A stretch of 64,000 bases of DNA from Adiantum capillus-veneris (lineage: Eukaryota; Streptophyta; Polypodiopsida; Polypodiales; Pteridaceae), in NCBI GenBank assembly GCA_014529385.2, contig CM043969.1, positions 34,548,446 to 34,612,445 of the forward strand. Direction: 5' to 3'. This document shows positions 22,283-33,628 of this stretch, piece by piece. Position numbers and translations under genes: made by a program. Every line of letters starts with the position of its first letter. Positions within the stretch are counted from its first letter, which is position 1. Under the pieces are notes generated by a model. That model was not told the origin of the DNA and did not search any database. It was given only the letters and a program-made list of their open reading frames with translations.

Positions 22283-22920
22283 TAGGCCATCGCCTACCCC
22301 TGGGAGGACATTGCAGAGGATTTCATCGCAAAGAATCACCTAATCTCCACCAACGTTTTTTACTGACTAGCGTTTTTTGTTGCAGGACAGCCAGCCTTTT
22401 TGGATCTACGTTTTTCTCTGCATTAGCGTTTTCCAGCCGGCAGCCTTTGGCCTTAAGTTTTGGGCAGGACAGCAGCCTTTGGACCAGCGTTTTTTTATTT
22501 GCTTCAACCCTTCCTTATTGCAGCCTTGGATATTCGGAGCCCCCTTGGTCTCCCCACTTGAAAGCTGATCAGCCCTGTGATCTTTCCGGCATCTTTCCGA
22601 TCACTTACTTGCTGTTTTGCAGGTGCATTTACAGCCCTCACCTTACCTTCTCGGCATCCGGTGTTCATCACTTGGCGTTTTGCGCAAACCCAGGTGTTGC
22701 TCGCGGAGTTTCCAGCTCCCTTTTGCTGCGATTTCAGGTTTGGACAGCACCTCTACTTTGCTTCATCGGCATCCCTTCAGGTTTCCCTTACCTCTCCTAT
22801 CACTTACCCTATACTTCGTGGTCTTTTGGCATTCTATCCGGCATGGTTTTCTGATCCTATCATCACCTTTGCTTTTGATTTTACACACGGGACTTCTCTG
22901 TTGATTTTTTGTTTATACCT

Positions 22921-23388
22921 ATGGCAACACTCCTAACCATGCCCTTCTTTCCTCCCGGCGAAAAGCTTGACGGCTCCAACTTTGTTGTCTGGAAGATGAA
23001 GATCATGGTGATGCTTATGCAGTTTGACCTTTGGGATTGGCTCAATGATCCTGCCAATGCCGTGTGTCTCAGCCTTGCTCCTACATCTGGTGCTCCTACA
23101 TTGACATCATTAGCTACCACTTCTTCTGTTGTTACACGTGCTGGCTCCTTATCTACTTCTTCTCATGGTACTGCTTCTGGCGGATCAGGTACTGTGGTCA
23201 CACATGCTATGGTGGATCAGTGGAATCTGAACCATTGCAGAGTTTACTCTTTCTTACTCATCAACTGTGCGGATAGCATGTTGACGTCTTTACGCTCTCA
23301 CACCACTGCACATGAGGTATGGGGTTTCCTTTGCAACATGTACGAGGCAAAGACACCCAGAAGGATCCTCGCTTTGGAAAAGACTTCC

Positions 23389-23392
<4 letters not shown>
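22921..23392 (+). pseudogene. gag: F gag N-terminal part (copia-type)
   Basis: Open from ATG 22921 for about 157 codons before running into a TC microsatellite that would encode Ser-Leu repeats. It contains LDGSNFVVWKMKIMVML near residue 14, the pattern that opens copia Gag proteins (target of Gag-polypeptide family), a Ser/Thr-rich insert (residues 45-95) and a helical segment ending EAKTPRRILALEK. No CCHC knuckle follows. The leader upstream (22283-22920) repeats AGCGTTTT motifs. The full Gag is not present. Confidence 0.72.
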
Positions 23393-23432
<40 letters not shown>

Positions 23433-23641
23433 TGCTGATCTCCATAGATCAACTCTTTGCTCGTCTTCCATCTTTTCCTCATGTATATCCTCTTCAGATA
23501 CTCCACTACCTACATTCAGTTCAGTTTTGTATCAGTTTTGTTTCATTTGTCTTTCGATAGACGGATGACATACACACCATGTACATTTGATTTGTCTCAT
23601 AGGCCGATTTCGGCCTGACATAGACGTAAAAAATCTTTCTT

Positions 23642-23697
<56 letters not shown>
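23393..23697 (+). repeat. TC microsatellites and internal duplication in F
   Basis: TC tracts at 23393-23430 and 23647-23697, each followed by the same roughly 70-base sequence (ATTGCTGATCTCCATAGATC onward, at 23431 and 23698). This is a direct duplication of about 265 bases anchored on the repeats. Confidence 0.8.
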
Positions 23698-23698
<1 letters not shown>

Positions 23699-23961
23699 TG
23701 CTGATCTCCATAGATCAACTCTTTGCTCGTCTTCCATCTTTCCCTCATGTACATCCTCTTCAGCGATTTGTTTTGTTGTTAGCCTCTCCATCAGCTTCCT
23801 TATGCGACTTGATGAGCCTGACCTCACTTTGGTCATCATCACATTGGTGCTGGATGGTTCGTCGTTTTGTTTGGCTGGTGCTTCTTCTTTTCACACTCCA
23901 GATTTGCCATGCGTGTGGCATCTTCTTCCTCAGCGACTCTGCATCTATCGTTGAGGCGCGG

Positions 23962-24365
23962 TGTTAGATTCTTCATCTCCAGATGCTTCGCACCCTGCCT
24001 ACAGGCTTCACACACATCACGTGCACTGGCCCTTGGTTGTGGGTTACGCCTACTAGACAGGGAGCTTCAGACACATTTAGGGCTTGCTCCACTTCGCTCG
24101 GCCAGACCTATTCTGGTCCTTTTTCATTTTTTCCATATTCATGGTTTTTTGAGCATGGTCGGTGGGTTCCTTGGTCTGCCCTACCTCCCCCTATTCTCCT
24201 ATATATAGGAGGGGGGGCTGCACTCTCCCATTCATCTTGTCTTGTACACAATAGTTTTGCCATCTGAAGTTATTGAGGCTTGCCAGCCTTTTCCATCTGT
24301 CTCTTGCATGTTGATCGCCATTGTCTCTCTCTTTCTCTCTCCACCTTCCGCTACTCACTGTGACA
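23962..24365 (+). repeat. F 3' LTR
   Basis: 404 bases, partner of 21852-22268, with the palindrome CTCCTATATATAGGAG at 24196-24211 carrying the TATA core. The preceding GTTGAGGCGCGG is a weak polypurine tract. Confidence 0.88.
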
Positions 24366-24563
24366 ATCGGATGGGGTCCCTTACGTTGGTAAAGATTTCT
24401 TTTTAAAGGTTTGCCCCCACCCGGCGAGGATCTGTTAAGTTGGTAAGAACTTCTATGTCTTTTGCTGATCTGATTCTTCTGTTGCTTCTTTTCTTAGGGT
24501 TTAGGCCCCTTGGCTGAGATCTGCAAGTTGGCTCATGGCTTGACACGTCAGCAGTTTATGACA

Positions 24564-25560
24564 GCGGGCGGGCAGCGTGAAGAGGGGAGTAGGGGTGGGG
24601 GAACAATGCCGGGCCGGGGGGGGGGGGGGGGGTGTGTGTGGGGGTGGACTAGTGTGAGAGCAGGGGGGAAGGTGAAGGAGGCGTGCGATGGGGTGTTTTT
24701 ATGAGTGTTACATGGAGGTGTTTGGACACTTTGTCGGTACACTGTCATAAAACAGCAAGCAAACAAAATCATGCATCACATATGCCATGGGTGCAAGCTG
24801 GAAATCTTTAGATCAATACCACCATCGCATGCCAAAAACAATAGGCACCGTTCAGGTAGTGGAAACAATACATCCAATGCACTGCTCTTTGCACACTTTA
24901 AGTGTCATTTTGCTCACTTATGAGTTTGAAACACACCTCATTCAGCTCGTAGTACAACCACGGCTCACTCCAACACGTGGTTTCGAAAGCCCCTTCCCAT
25001 GTACTTATGTGTGGCTCTTCTAAACCATCCCACTAGTTCAACATGCGGGAATTGCTTAGCATTTATTACTTGAGGTGTATCTTGATCAAACATATTTAAG
25101 TACCTAGCTTCTCTAGATGCATCAAATGTTCCCAAAAAATAAATGTTATAACCAAAAGAATCATGTTCATAAATTACTTTGTTTGAGAGTCATGTTAGGC
25201 ACCGTGACACAATGAGATGTCCACTGATTGAAGAACGTGTGTCACAAATTGTTACTCACATATCTCACCATGATAGGAGTACATGATGCTTATAACGCTC
25301 TACAATAAAAACTGCAATCAGACTTTCTTAGTATCATTCATCAGTTTAAGAAGCGTTGAATGGAGTCCATCTTTGTTTCACTTTTTAAATCCATGAATTG
25401 AAGTACAATTATTGGAAAATAAGTCATTTTGTGCAATGTCCACTGAACAGCTCCTCTTTTGTAGTCTTTTTTCATGGGAAATTATTGCCAGAATGCCTTT
25501 GATGTGCTTGTGATGTTGTGTAGTATTTTTTGATCTCAGGGCTAGAACCTGTTTTGAAGG
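24564..25560. other. Low-copy flank upstream of the host gene
   Basis: No transposon protein is seen. It contains G-rich sequence with a run of 17 G (24616-24632) next to GT repeats, then ordinary AT-rich DNA. The last part probably contains the promoter and 5' UTR of the gene at 25561; TTTGATCTCAG ending at 25540 resembles a 3' splice site, so the 5' UTR may be spliced. No TATA box could be fixed. Confidence 0.4.
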
Positions 25561-28500
25561 ATGGAGGAAAGGGTGAAGAGTAATGCAATATTAATGCAAC
25601 ACATTCAGCAACTTGAACAAGGTGGTTGCGTATGGCTTGGTGGTCTTTCTTCTTGATTTCTCTGTGGGTTGCACTTGGTATTGGTTTCCTCAGTAGCCAC
25701 AACCTTCGAGATCTTTTGCCACTACATGGCATTGTAATTGGTCCGATTATCTGTGGTTCCACATGTACTTTGTGTTGGAATGCAGCTTGGAGGCAGAGGC
25801 CTTTGAAGCAAGAATATTGATTTTACACCTTTTCCTTGGCTTTTGCTGCTTAGTATGATGGTGCCAATTTTTGAAAGGGGAAAAGTAAAGATCAGTTCAG
25901 AAGCTTTTACATCCTCTGAGAATTAGCTACAAGTTTTAAGATGAGACTTTGCAAGAAAGAAAATGTTTTTACAAGCGTGGAACTCAAGCTTAGGCTTATA
26001 GGGGGCAGCCCACTGAGGAGATCAGGCTTGGCAGATAGACCACCAGTTGGCTCTACTGCTTCACTTATGGTTTTTAGCTTTTTAATCTTAGTCTTTTATA
26101 CTTTCTACACTGGACAGTAGACATTTGGGATCATATGATGATGATGTAGTACTCTGGTCTTACAGGTCTTTTAGGACTTTTGCAGACTTAAAATAAACAT
26201 TTCAGTTCATGTCGTGTGCTACACGCTACAACTTGGGTGCCTCTCACATTTGTCTGTACAAGGCAAAATCTGAACTTTGAGTTTCTTTATTGTAGAGCGT
26301 GATGAACTTCGGCTTGATGTGGAGCAATTATGCATGCAACATTCAGGAATGCCAAGCAAAGTTGACATATCCTCTCAAATACAGGCTCGAAGGTATGCTC
26401 TATTGATTAATTTCTGCAGAAAGGTGCCCGCATCTTTCTTTGTTTATTTCAGAACCCTTTTTGAAGGGTGGCTTGTGTCATATAGCATCCTTCTCAACAT
26501 GTTTAAACACTCTTGCTTAAATTTGACATGGAGTGCATGGTACAAAGTGGTTTCGTCAAGATTATGAGCACCTGTTGATCTTCAAGTTGGAAGCTACAAC
26601 ATCAGACTGTTTGTGAGTTTACAATGCGAGTGTGGATTGCAGAGTGGTATACTCTGCTGAGTCCTCAACAAGATCTATGAGCACCTTTTGATCTTTAAGT
26701 TATAAGTTACAAAGCCAAACTGTTTGGGAAGTTAAAAATTGTCAAATTTCAATGACCAAACAAATCTTTAAGACCAACCAGCTTTAGAAGGCCAGTCAGT
26801 TATGTGTAGGGAAAACCAGAAGTTCATCTCTTAGTACTTATATTGCTGCATCATTAATGATTCAGCCACTTTCCAGGATCACTGGCCTTGAGCAAGAGAT
26901 GGAATTGTGGAAGCAAAAGCTGCAGGCATGCATTGTGAAGAATCAAAAGTTGCAGGATGAACTGACAGAAGTTCAACAAATAAAGGTTAGCAAACTTGCC
27001 AACATTTCCATGTGATTGTAATAAATTAAAATGGTAGAAGTGTAGCTAAAGTTTTTAATCTTTGTTTCAAATAGGCTCACTTCGCTGACCTTTTGAAGTC
27101 TGAGACAGATAAGGTAGGGTTTCCCAATTCTAACTGTAATATGCGCTCAGCTTTAAAGTGTGGAAACTGAAAAGCTAAATTGCTTTGTCTCCTCCCTTAT
27201 TAACAGAATCTTGAACTGGGCAAGGAAATAAAGTTCTTTCAGGGTGAAGCTGCAACTGCTCTTGTGCAGAGAGATCAAGCACTTTTAGAGGTTTGGCACA
27301 AATATTTGATTTAAGAGCATTCATTGTTCTCTCTCTATAATTGTTTGGCCTTTTCAGGTGGAGAACTGTCTTGAGCAGGAGGCGAAACTCATCGATAAAG
27401 TACATCAGCTAGAAGGAAGGTATTTTAAATTGGATTTGTTTCAAAGCTGCACACACAGACAAAGAAAGAACGTTGTAGATAGGAATGTGCGTTAGTTGTG
27501 AAACTCTGTCTACCTCACTGACCCGCTTGTATCGTCTTCATATGCAGGTTAGGCCTACTAACCTCAAATCTGCTTGAGCAGAAGAAATGTTTCCAGATTT
27601 TACAAGAGCAAGCAAATGCAGCCCGTGAGGAGTCAGAAAAACTCCATGATGTACTGCTGATAAAAAATAGCTCCTTTATTTTTGATGACTGTACTTCATT
27701 GTATGCATTATGCCACCTCAATTGAATTTACAGGTTGTGCAGTTCTTTTGGAAAATTCGTAGCGAGCTAAGTGATGGAGAACACGCTCAGAACATTCAGG
27801 ATAAGGGTGCAGTTTTGCTGCAAGACGGGGCAAGCAGCTGGGCATTCGGGAACACCAAACAAGAACTGGAGAGGTTGAGCTGTCAAGTAAAGGAGTCTGG
27901 AGCTGCCATGGTAAGTAGGATGTGAAGTTGTTCTCTATTTCTTCTGGAATGTTAGGTGGATACTTTTCTAAAGCAATATAATAACAAGATGAAGCTTTTA
28001 ATGCAGGCTGCTTTGCAAGAAGAAGTTTGTGCTGCCAAAGAGTCGGTGATTGTCTTAGAGAGGCAGTTGGAAGAAGTGAGCTGTATGCCTTTCTAAACTG
28101 AACTTGGCATTTGTTTGGGCCTGTTTGGTCTGCTAGGTTATATAGGCCATTATTATAAGTAAAGAATTCCTTGGACTTGCAATGATGCTAAAAAATTGGT
28201 GAAGCTCTTAAATATTGCTAGATTTTGAGCTTATTTTTCTGAAAAGCGTTGTTTCCTAAAAACTGAAATCTTTCACTGTGGTTACCAACATTCCTTCTTC
28301 TTGTAAGAAAAAAATACTTCCATTAGTTAAGAAAACTGCCCAACGGGCTACAACCTGCCCCTGCTAGAGAGGGCTACATCAAAATGTGGGGGACTCTCTG
28401 AATGAAAGGAAAAATATGTACAATGATGGCTAAATCAGGAAATTGGAGGAGGAAACAACCACACTGGTGGACGGTACTGCCATATAGGCGTGCCATGAAC

Positions 28501-30339
28501 CATGGTGAAGAAGGGCGTTGGGTGCCAAAGTCGTAAGAAGGCCTCGTGGTGCTTCCGCATGTGATCGGAGCTGCCGTGAAGTTTCTCAAACTGGCCCTTG
28601 AGTGTATGGATCAGCTTCAACCAAATGTCACTGGCCGGTGGGACGGGTCGAGCCTCAGAGATGCGGAAGCAGCGGGCTTGCCAAATGAACCAGTGTCAGG
28701 CTGCAAATGAGCTCCCAACACGACTCTCTATCTCTGCTCCACTCCTGAGGGACGAGCTCTGTGGCCGGCTGGAGTGTAGGCCGGCTCTTGCATCACAATC
28801 ATCCTGCTGATTGAAGCCATCTCAAAACGAAGTATTGGGCCCGTGAGTGTGGACCAAGCTACAACACCCCGAGTGTACTGGCTGGCTGTAGAAAGTGCAG
28901 GCATCAGCTGAAGAATCTGAAGCCAATCTTGCTGTGCCATGCGGCAATCCCAGAAACAGTGACGCTGGGTCCTAAGTGGGTGGTCACAAGTGGCACATAC
29001 TGAGGCCGCTGTGCACCAACCAACTCCCGACTGCAGTAGCTCAATGTGCAACTAGCCACTAGAACATGGTGACGCTCCTCGTCTGTTTCCTGTCCCAAAA
29101 TCCTGCCAAGAACACAGACATAAGACCTTCATCCTACCAGTGAATTGCTACAGCAGGACGAGCCTCTCTCCGTGCTGTTAGTATGTGGCAACCCAGTTGA
29201 GCTGTGTACTGGTAGAAGGGGGTCCCCAGGTGATCAATTGGAGTGAAGGGATCCCACCAAAACCACTCCCTGGGGATCCCACTGCACTTGCACCAAAGGG
29301 CGGCTTTTGCAAGCCCAGAGTCACCAGTGTCTTGACTCGAGATCTGACGGGTCGGGGTCTATGATACAAGTCCTCCCATTGATGTCCAACTCTGATCCGT
29401 TGAAAGCAACTCTCAACCACCTCTGATGCCTCGTCAGTGACTCCGTGGAGGCGACCCTCCCTGTGAAACTCAAAGAACATGCAAGAACATGTGTCTGAGC
29501 AAGCCCTAACGGAAATGAGGACCTCTAGTTACGTGAAATCCCCCATCCAATTGGGAGATGCTGGCTCAAGAGGGGTGTGCCACTCTAAAGGTATAGCGTC
29601 TACAACATCTTGGCACATGCTCAAATTCTAGAAGACTATAGGCAAGGACTAACAGAACCTATCCATACCTAAGGAACTCATTTTTGGGAACTGGCTGCAA
29701 TTTACACTACTTTCCGAGGATAGTCAGAGCATTCAGCTGCAAGACATGAGGGGGGTGGACCCTCTGCCATGGGACCCCAAGAGACATGAGGTTTGCTACC
29801 AACCATGTGGCCTTGCTGTGTGCTGACCATTGGGTTCCAAACAAGCGGCTGCCTCAAACGCTCCTCAATGCAGGTGAGATGGAGGGGGGGGGCGAGGGCC
29901 TACACCAACATTCCTTGTGAGCACATTTTCTCAAAGATGTGTGGTTCACAGCAAATCTTTTATTGGAATGAAATATCTCCTGTCCTCAATGCGGGGGGCA
30001 AGTGTGATTGCATCTCATACTAGTTTGGCTAGGAGCCATGGCCGTCTTCAAAGTCAATGAGCATGTGATCTTTTGTAATTGGGTTTCTTTTTCCTGGGCC
30101 ACTTCCAAGTTGTTTCATACTGTGCTTATGTGATTCTTTATCATTTTATTCCAAGCATCGTGATTTAAAGCCAAAATCAGCTTCTACTTGCTCTTGATTG
30201 TAAAAATTTGGATGCTTTTGTGCCTTGCATATCAACATAGCGCAAGGTTTTAAATGCACCACGTGCCACCTTGCATTGATTGCATCCTTGCACTTGCAGT
30301 TGAAATGCGATATTGTGAGTGTAAGTCATTGCCATTTTC

Positions 30340-30384
<45 letters not shown>

Positions 30385-31351
30385 ATTTAATGTGTGTAGA
30401 TCATCTTAAGTATATTCTGAATGAATTTTTGTGTGTGTGTGTGTGTGTGTGGAACATGCTGAAGGTTTCAGAGCGCACAAGTAAATGCATAGAAAGCAAG
30501 GGTTGAGCTTGATGGAAGAAGTTGGCACGAGTGAATAGGTATGAAGGGTTTGAAATTGCCCATGGGAAAGCAATTGAGCTGCTGGTCTCTAATCCAATAC
30601 TTTAAGGCAATAAACAATAGAGAATGCAGATTAATCCTAGCTTTCAAATGGAAACTTTTTTATATAAGCAGGGCGATAGCAGTCGTGTGGTGATCCCAGG
30701 ACTACTTTCTTGAAGCTCCATGTAGTTAAGAATGCGATTGAAGTGTTCCACTTAAAATTTCAATATCTGGCATAAAAAGGAAGCTCGCACAGTGCACTGT
30801 GTACTTTTTTGCTTGATTGTATCATCTCAATCAAAGAAAGGCTTTGAATAGCAATGCAGGCCCTTGAGTCCTGCAAATGTGTGCAAGGTTTTGTCATTTT
30901 TTGTTTGTTTGACCTTTGATAATTTACAAGCTGCGGTTCGTAATGTCAATTTTAAATATTGCACAACTTGCGACCTTGCAGGAAATTCTGTCTAATCAAC
31001 ATGCAAAGCAACATTCTCTGTTACTGGAACAAAAGCTGGTACATTAAAAAAAAGCTCCACTGTGATTATTTATTGGATGCTTGAATGACAGATTGTTCTC
31101 AGTTGCACTTGACAGAGATAATTGAGGGGAAGTTAAGAAGCTTACGTTCAGTAATTGCTGGGTTAAAGGAAGAAACCATGAGGAGGTTGAAAGAAGAACA
31201 AAGTTGGGCAGATTCAATGTTTGCAGCTTTGATATCTTTCGTAATCCAGATTAATTCCTCAAGTCACACAAGCGAGCTATTGACGAGGCCACCTGACATT
31301 ACAGAAGGTCTGGGTGATAGAGATGTTTCTCATGATGCCAGTGGAATTCAG
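25561..31351 (+). CDS. Host coiled-coil protein gene, first 11 coding exons (369 codons)
   Basis: Exons at 25561-25621, 26296-26392, 26877-26985, 27075-27113, 27207-27290, 27358-27419, 27548-27650, 27734-27910, 28007-28075, 30982-31038 and 31103-31351. Every junction has GT and AG and the phases join into one open frame of 369 codons starting MEERVKSNAI. The protein is almost wholly helical and charged, with long heptad-type stretches (ERDELRLDVEQLCMQ; GLEQEMELWKQKLQ; KFFQGEAATAL), so a coiled coil is expected. From memory it resembles a conserved plant family of uncharacterised coiled-coil (myosin-heavy-chain-like) proteins in which the RDEL..D.EQLCMQ, GLEQE and KFFQG blocks recur. Its molecular role is not known to me. 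No signal peptide or membrane segment is seen. It is the only non-transposon gene in the window and has no stop codon, so it should continue past 31351. Confidence 0.8.
28330..30010 (-). mobile_element. Degenerate LINE fragment (RT end and zinc-finger region)
   Basis: Minus-strand pieces resemble the end of a plant non-LTR retrotransposon ORF2. A motif at 28997-28944 reads CATCDHPLRTQRHCFWDC, the C-x2-C-x8-H-x4-C pattern of the zf-RVT domain found after LINE RTs. Upstream (29830-29700 on the minus strand) short blocks such as LVWNP and GSKPHVSWGPMA resemble the RT thumb region. It is broken by stops and frameshifts. No poly(A) tail or TSD could be fixed, so the ends are approximate. Confidence 0.6.
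30341..30451 (+). repeat. GT microsatellites
   Basis: Two (GT)n tracts, about 40 and 22 bases, separated by 50 bases inside intron 9. Confidence 0.9.
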
Positions 31352-32221
31352 GTATTGTTTTTTGGCTATTAGATGGTTTTGGACACTTTCTGTCAGGACT
31401 GTAGTTGGTGCTCGAAGAGAGTTTTGATTATGTTTAGTGAATATCTTATGATTTCAGGGTTTGTTGCACATATGAAAGTTTTCTTAAACTCAAATTCCTG
31501 TAAATGAAAACTCCCCACACAGTTTGCAAGGGAATAATCCCAGTGCCGTTATAAAATTATTTGACTCGACCTTTCCATGAGCATCATGGCCAAATAAGGG
31601 AGTATCTCAGAACTAGAAGTGGAGGCAGAAGCAATATATGATCTGAGGCTCTTTGAACTTTTGTTCCATTGAGAAGTAGTTATTGGCACCGTATCCTTTT
31701 GAAATGCCAATCAAACAAGTTTGATTTGGACCTGTAGGCCATTTGAATGCAACCCTAATTTCTGAGCATTTTAAAATTAATTTGTAGCATTCAAGTCCAA
31801 ATAACCATTTAGTATTAAAATAAAGCATTTGCAAGCATGCTCTATTTTCATGATGATATAACATTATGCACTAGAATGATTCGTGAATCAACGACTATTG
31901 TGAAAGAAACCCAATTTGTAAAACCCAATCAGGGTTAGGTTTGAAACCCGATTTTAAACTTCAAATTTTTCAAACTTTTTTAAACGAGTTTAAATGCAAC
32001 TATGATTGGCACACATAAAATAGACAGATTTAACTCTAGTTTCGCATACAAACTCATCAAATTGTTGCATGTTGAGGACATACCACTGATCTATGCAGAA
32101 TGAGCATTATGCCGAAACGTGTACCCCGAAACATTGGGATGCAAAAGGATCCACAAGTCCAACATCCGTGTACATGTAATGAAATCTGTTTAGGCGTGCA
32201 ATTCCATACTCAGCATGTGTG
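31352..32221 (+). other. Start of a further intron of the host gene (or its truncated end)
   Basis: Begins with a splice donor (AG then GTATTG) and is AT-rich. I find no further exon with a matching frame here. Past 32222 the sequence is retrotransposon. Either the next exon is beyond the window, with an intron of more than 32 kb, or the 3' part of the gene has been lost. Confidence 0.5.
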
Positions 32222-32497
32222 TGTCACGAGAACGGGCACCACGTGCCAACGAAGAAGAACAGACTGAACAACTTTAAGCACTTCAAATAACAACTGAACT
32301 GAAAGAGATGCACGACACACGAGACATGGAGTGGTGAGTACAACCCCAAGAGAGCACTGGCCCCAAACCTTGGCGCCCCTTTCGATATTTTTTTATATTG
32401 CTTGAACTCAATACAACGCCGATACTCCATCCTCTACATCTCATGGGGGAGCGTGCTGGAGAATGAGCCCATGGCACACATTTATTGGCCCTCGGCC
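32222..32497 (-). repeat. LTR-D/B fragment, reverse
   Basis: Starts TGTCACGAGAACGGGCACCACGTG and carries the promoter-core block at 32370-32400 in reverse. Ends GGCCCTCGGCCT, where an LTR-C begins. Confidence 0.8.
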
Positions 32498-33323
32498 TGT
32501 CAGGTGCACATCTAACCCTATGTGCATGTGGGCAATCTATCTCAGGTCTAGGGTTGAGGTTAGCTTAGGAAGTGTTCTGGCACCTTTGTGAGCCTGTGCG
32601 CATGCCGTGCATGTCCAGGCACTTAGAGTAGTTGCATATCCTCTAATTGCACAACCCAACACCAACCAGCATGTTCACTTCCTGGTCAGTGTACCCAAAG
32701 TCGCGGCAGTACATTATTTGGCTTTTTTATCATTTTATTTATCCATTTTATGGCGTCGTGGGCTGAAGGGGAGCATGCTCGACCCAATCTGGATTTGCTA
32801 TATAAGGAGAAGAGGGGCCGCTCACTACAGGCAGAAGAGGCAGTAGAAGAAGTTCAGGCAACTTGCAGTGCATCTCTGCAGCAAGACCAGTAGGGAACCT
32901 CAGCGTTTTCAGATCCCAGCACTTGGCATTTGCAGTTTGCGGATCAGGCCTAGCGTTTTTGCATCATGCAGATCCACCTAGCGTTTTCAGCAGTCTGTAG
33001 TCCGATCCAGCCCTACAGGTTAGCGTTTTCAGATTTCCGCCCTTAGCCATTGCAGATTGACCCCTTGGCTTCGTAGACCTCACCTAACCCGCAATAGATC
33101 CTCGCCGTACCGTCGGATCAGCCAGCATTTCAGTTTCAGCCCGCTGTTTTCAGATTTCAGCATCTGCGTTTTCAGCGCATCATCGTCGAGTCGTCGTCAT
33201 CGCCATCCTCGTCGAGACAGAGTGCTAGTATTCAGCAGCAGCTCAGAGTTTCCAGATTTTAGCATTCAGCCCTAGCGTTTTCAGTTTTCAGCCGTCCTCG
33301 TCGTCGTCATCATTGTCCTCGAC
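32498..33323 (+). repeat. LTR-C copy, 3' truncated
   Basis: Begins TGTCAGGTGCACATC and aligns with 1044-2446: the TGCATGTCCAGG block, CTCGACCC, TATA core GCTATATAAGG (about 32799-32809), then many TAGCGTTTTCAG motifs (32901-33280). It stops at 33323 in GTCGTC-rich sequence where another LTR fragment starts. Confidence 0.8.
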
Positions 33324-33628
33324 TGTCACAAAAATAGTAAAACTAACTTTTAATTGTACTTCAAATACTCAAGAGAATTGGAGAGAGAGAGAGAGAAAGC
33401 TTCACACTAGAGAATATCTTTATTACTAAGGGAGAATCTTTACAAGCACAGGAAGGGGGCAAAAGCCCGTCCTCTATTCTTTCTTTGCTGCTTCTGACTG
33501 AGAGAGTGAGAGAACTACTCTTTGAATACTGAGAGGATTTTCCCTCTGCTGCGAGATTTTGGGAAGCTCTCGTAAATGAGAGTCTTATCTTCCACAAAAA
33601 TCCACGGAAGCTCTCATGAATGAGAGTA
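33324..33628 (-). repeat. LTR-E-related fragment (G), reverse
   Basis: Starts TGTCACAAAAATAG and contains TATCTTTATTACT and a GA-rich stretch at the spacing found in reverse LTR-E. It carries paired blocks such as CTCTCATGAATGAGAG. It appears to continue at 40516-40547 on the far side of A4. Confidence 0.6.

Larger units (their letters stand above)
21852..24365 (+). mobile_element. F: small copia-type element, TSD ATCGG
   Basis: Two similar LTRs (21852-22268 and 23962-24365), a perfect primer-binding site, a gag-like frame and no protease, integrase or RT. Flanks are ATCGG (21847-21851 and 24366-24370). The 1.7-kb interior ends in TC microsatellites and a partial internal duplication. It must rely on proteins from another element. 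Confidence 0.9.
12970..24563 (-). repeat. LTR-D (B-related), reverse, split by three insertions
   Basis: One LTR can be reassembled from 12970-13152, 19613-19622, 21610-21851 and 24371-24563. It aligns with B LTRs over the promoter-core block (13011-13057), the middle (AAGTCCCTTGGCCT) and the end (GACACGTCAGCAGTTTATGACA). Its plus-strand start, the usual CACAAGGCGGGC segment, is missing. The three gaps are A3, solo LTR-E and element F, each bounded by its own TSD. Confidence 0.82.
28076..30981 (+). other. Intron 9 of the host gene, expanded by a LINE
   Basis: 2906 bases against 64-674 for the other complete introns. It contains a reverse LINE fragment (about 28330-30010), GT microsatellites (30341-30380 and 30431-30451) and AT-rich sequence. 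It begins GTGAGC and ends CCTTGCAG. Confidence 0.75.

Noticed and set aside
25472-25762. 96-codon minus-strand frame at the start of the host gene
   Set aside because: It overlaps coding exon 1 and intron 1 of the plus-strand gene and has no recognisable motif.
28728-29051. Independent host zinc-finger gene on the minus strand
   Set aside because: The C-x2-C-x8-H-x4-C spacing and flanking blocks fit the LINE zf-RVT region; the surrounding sequence is full of stops.
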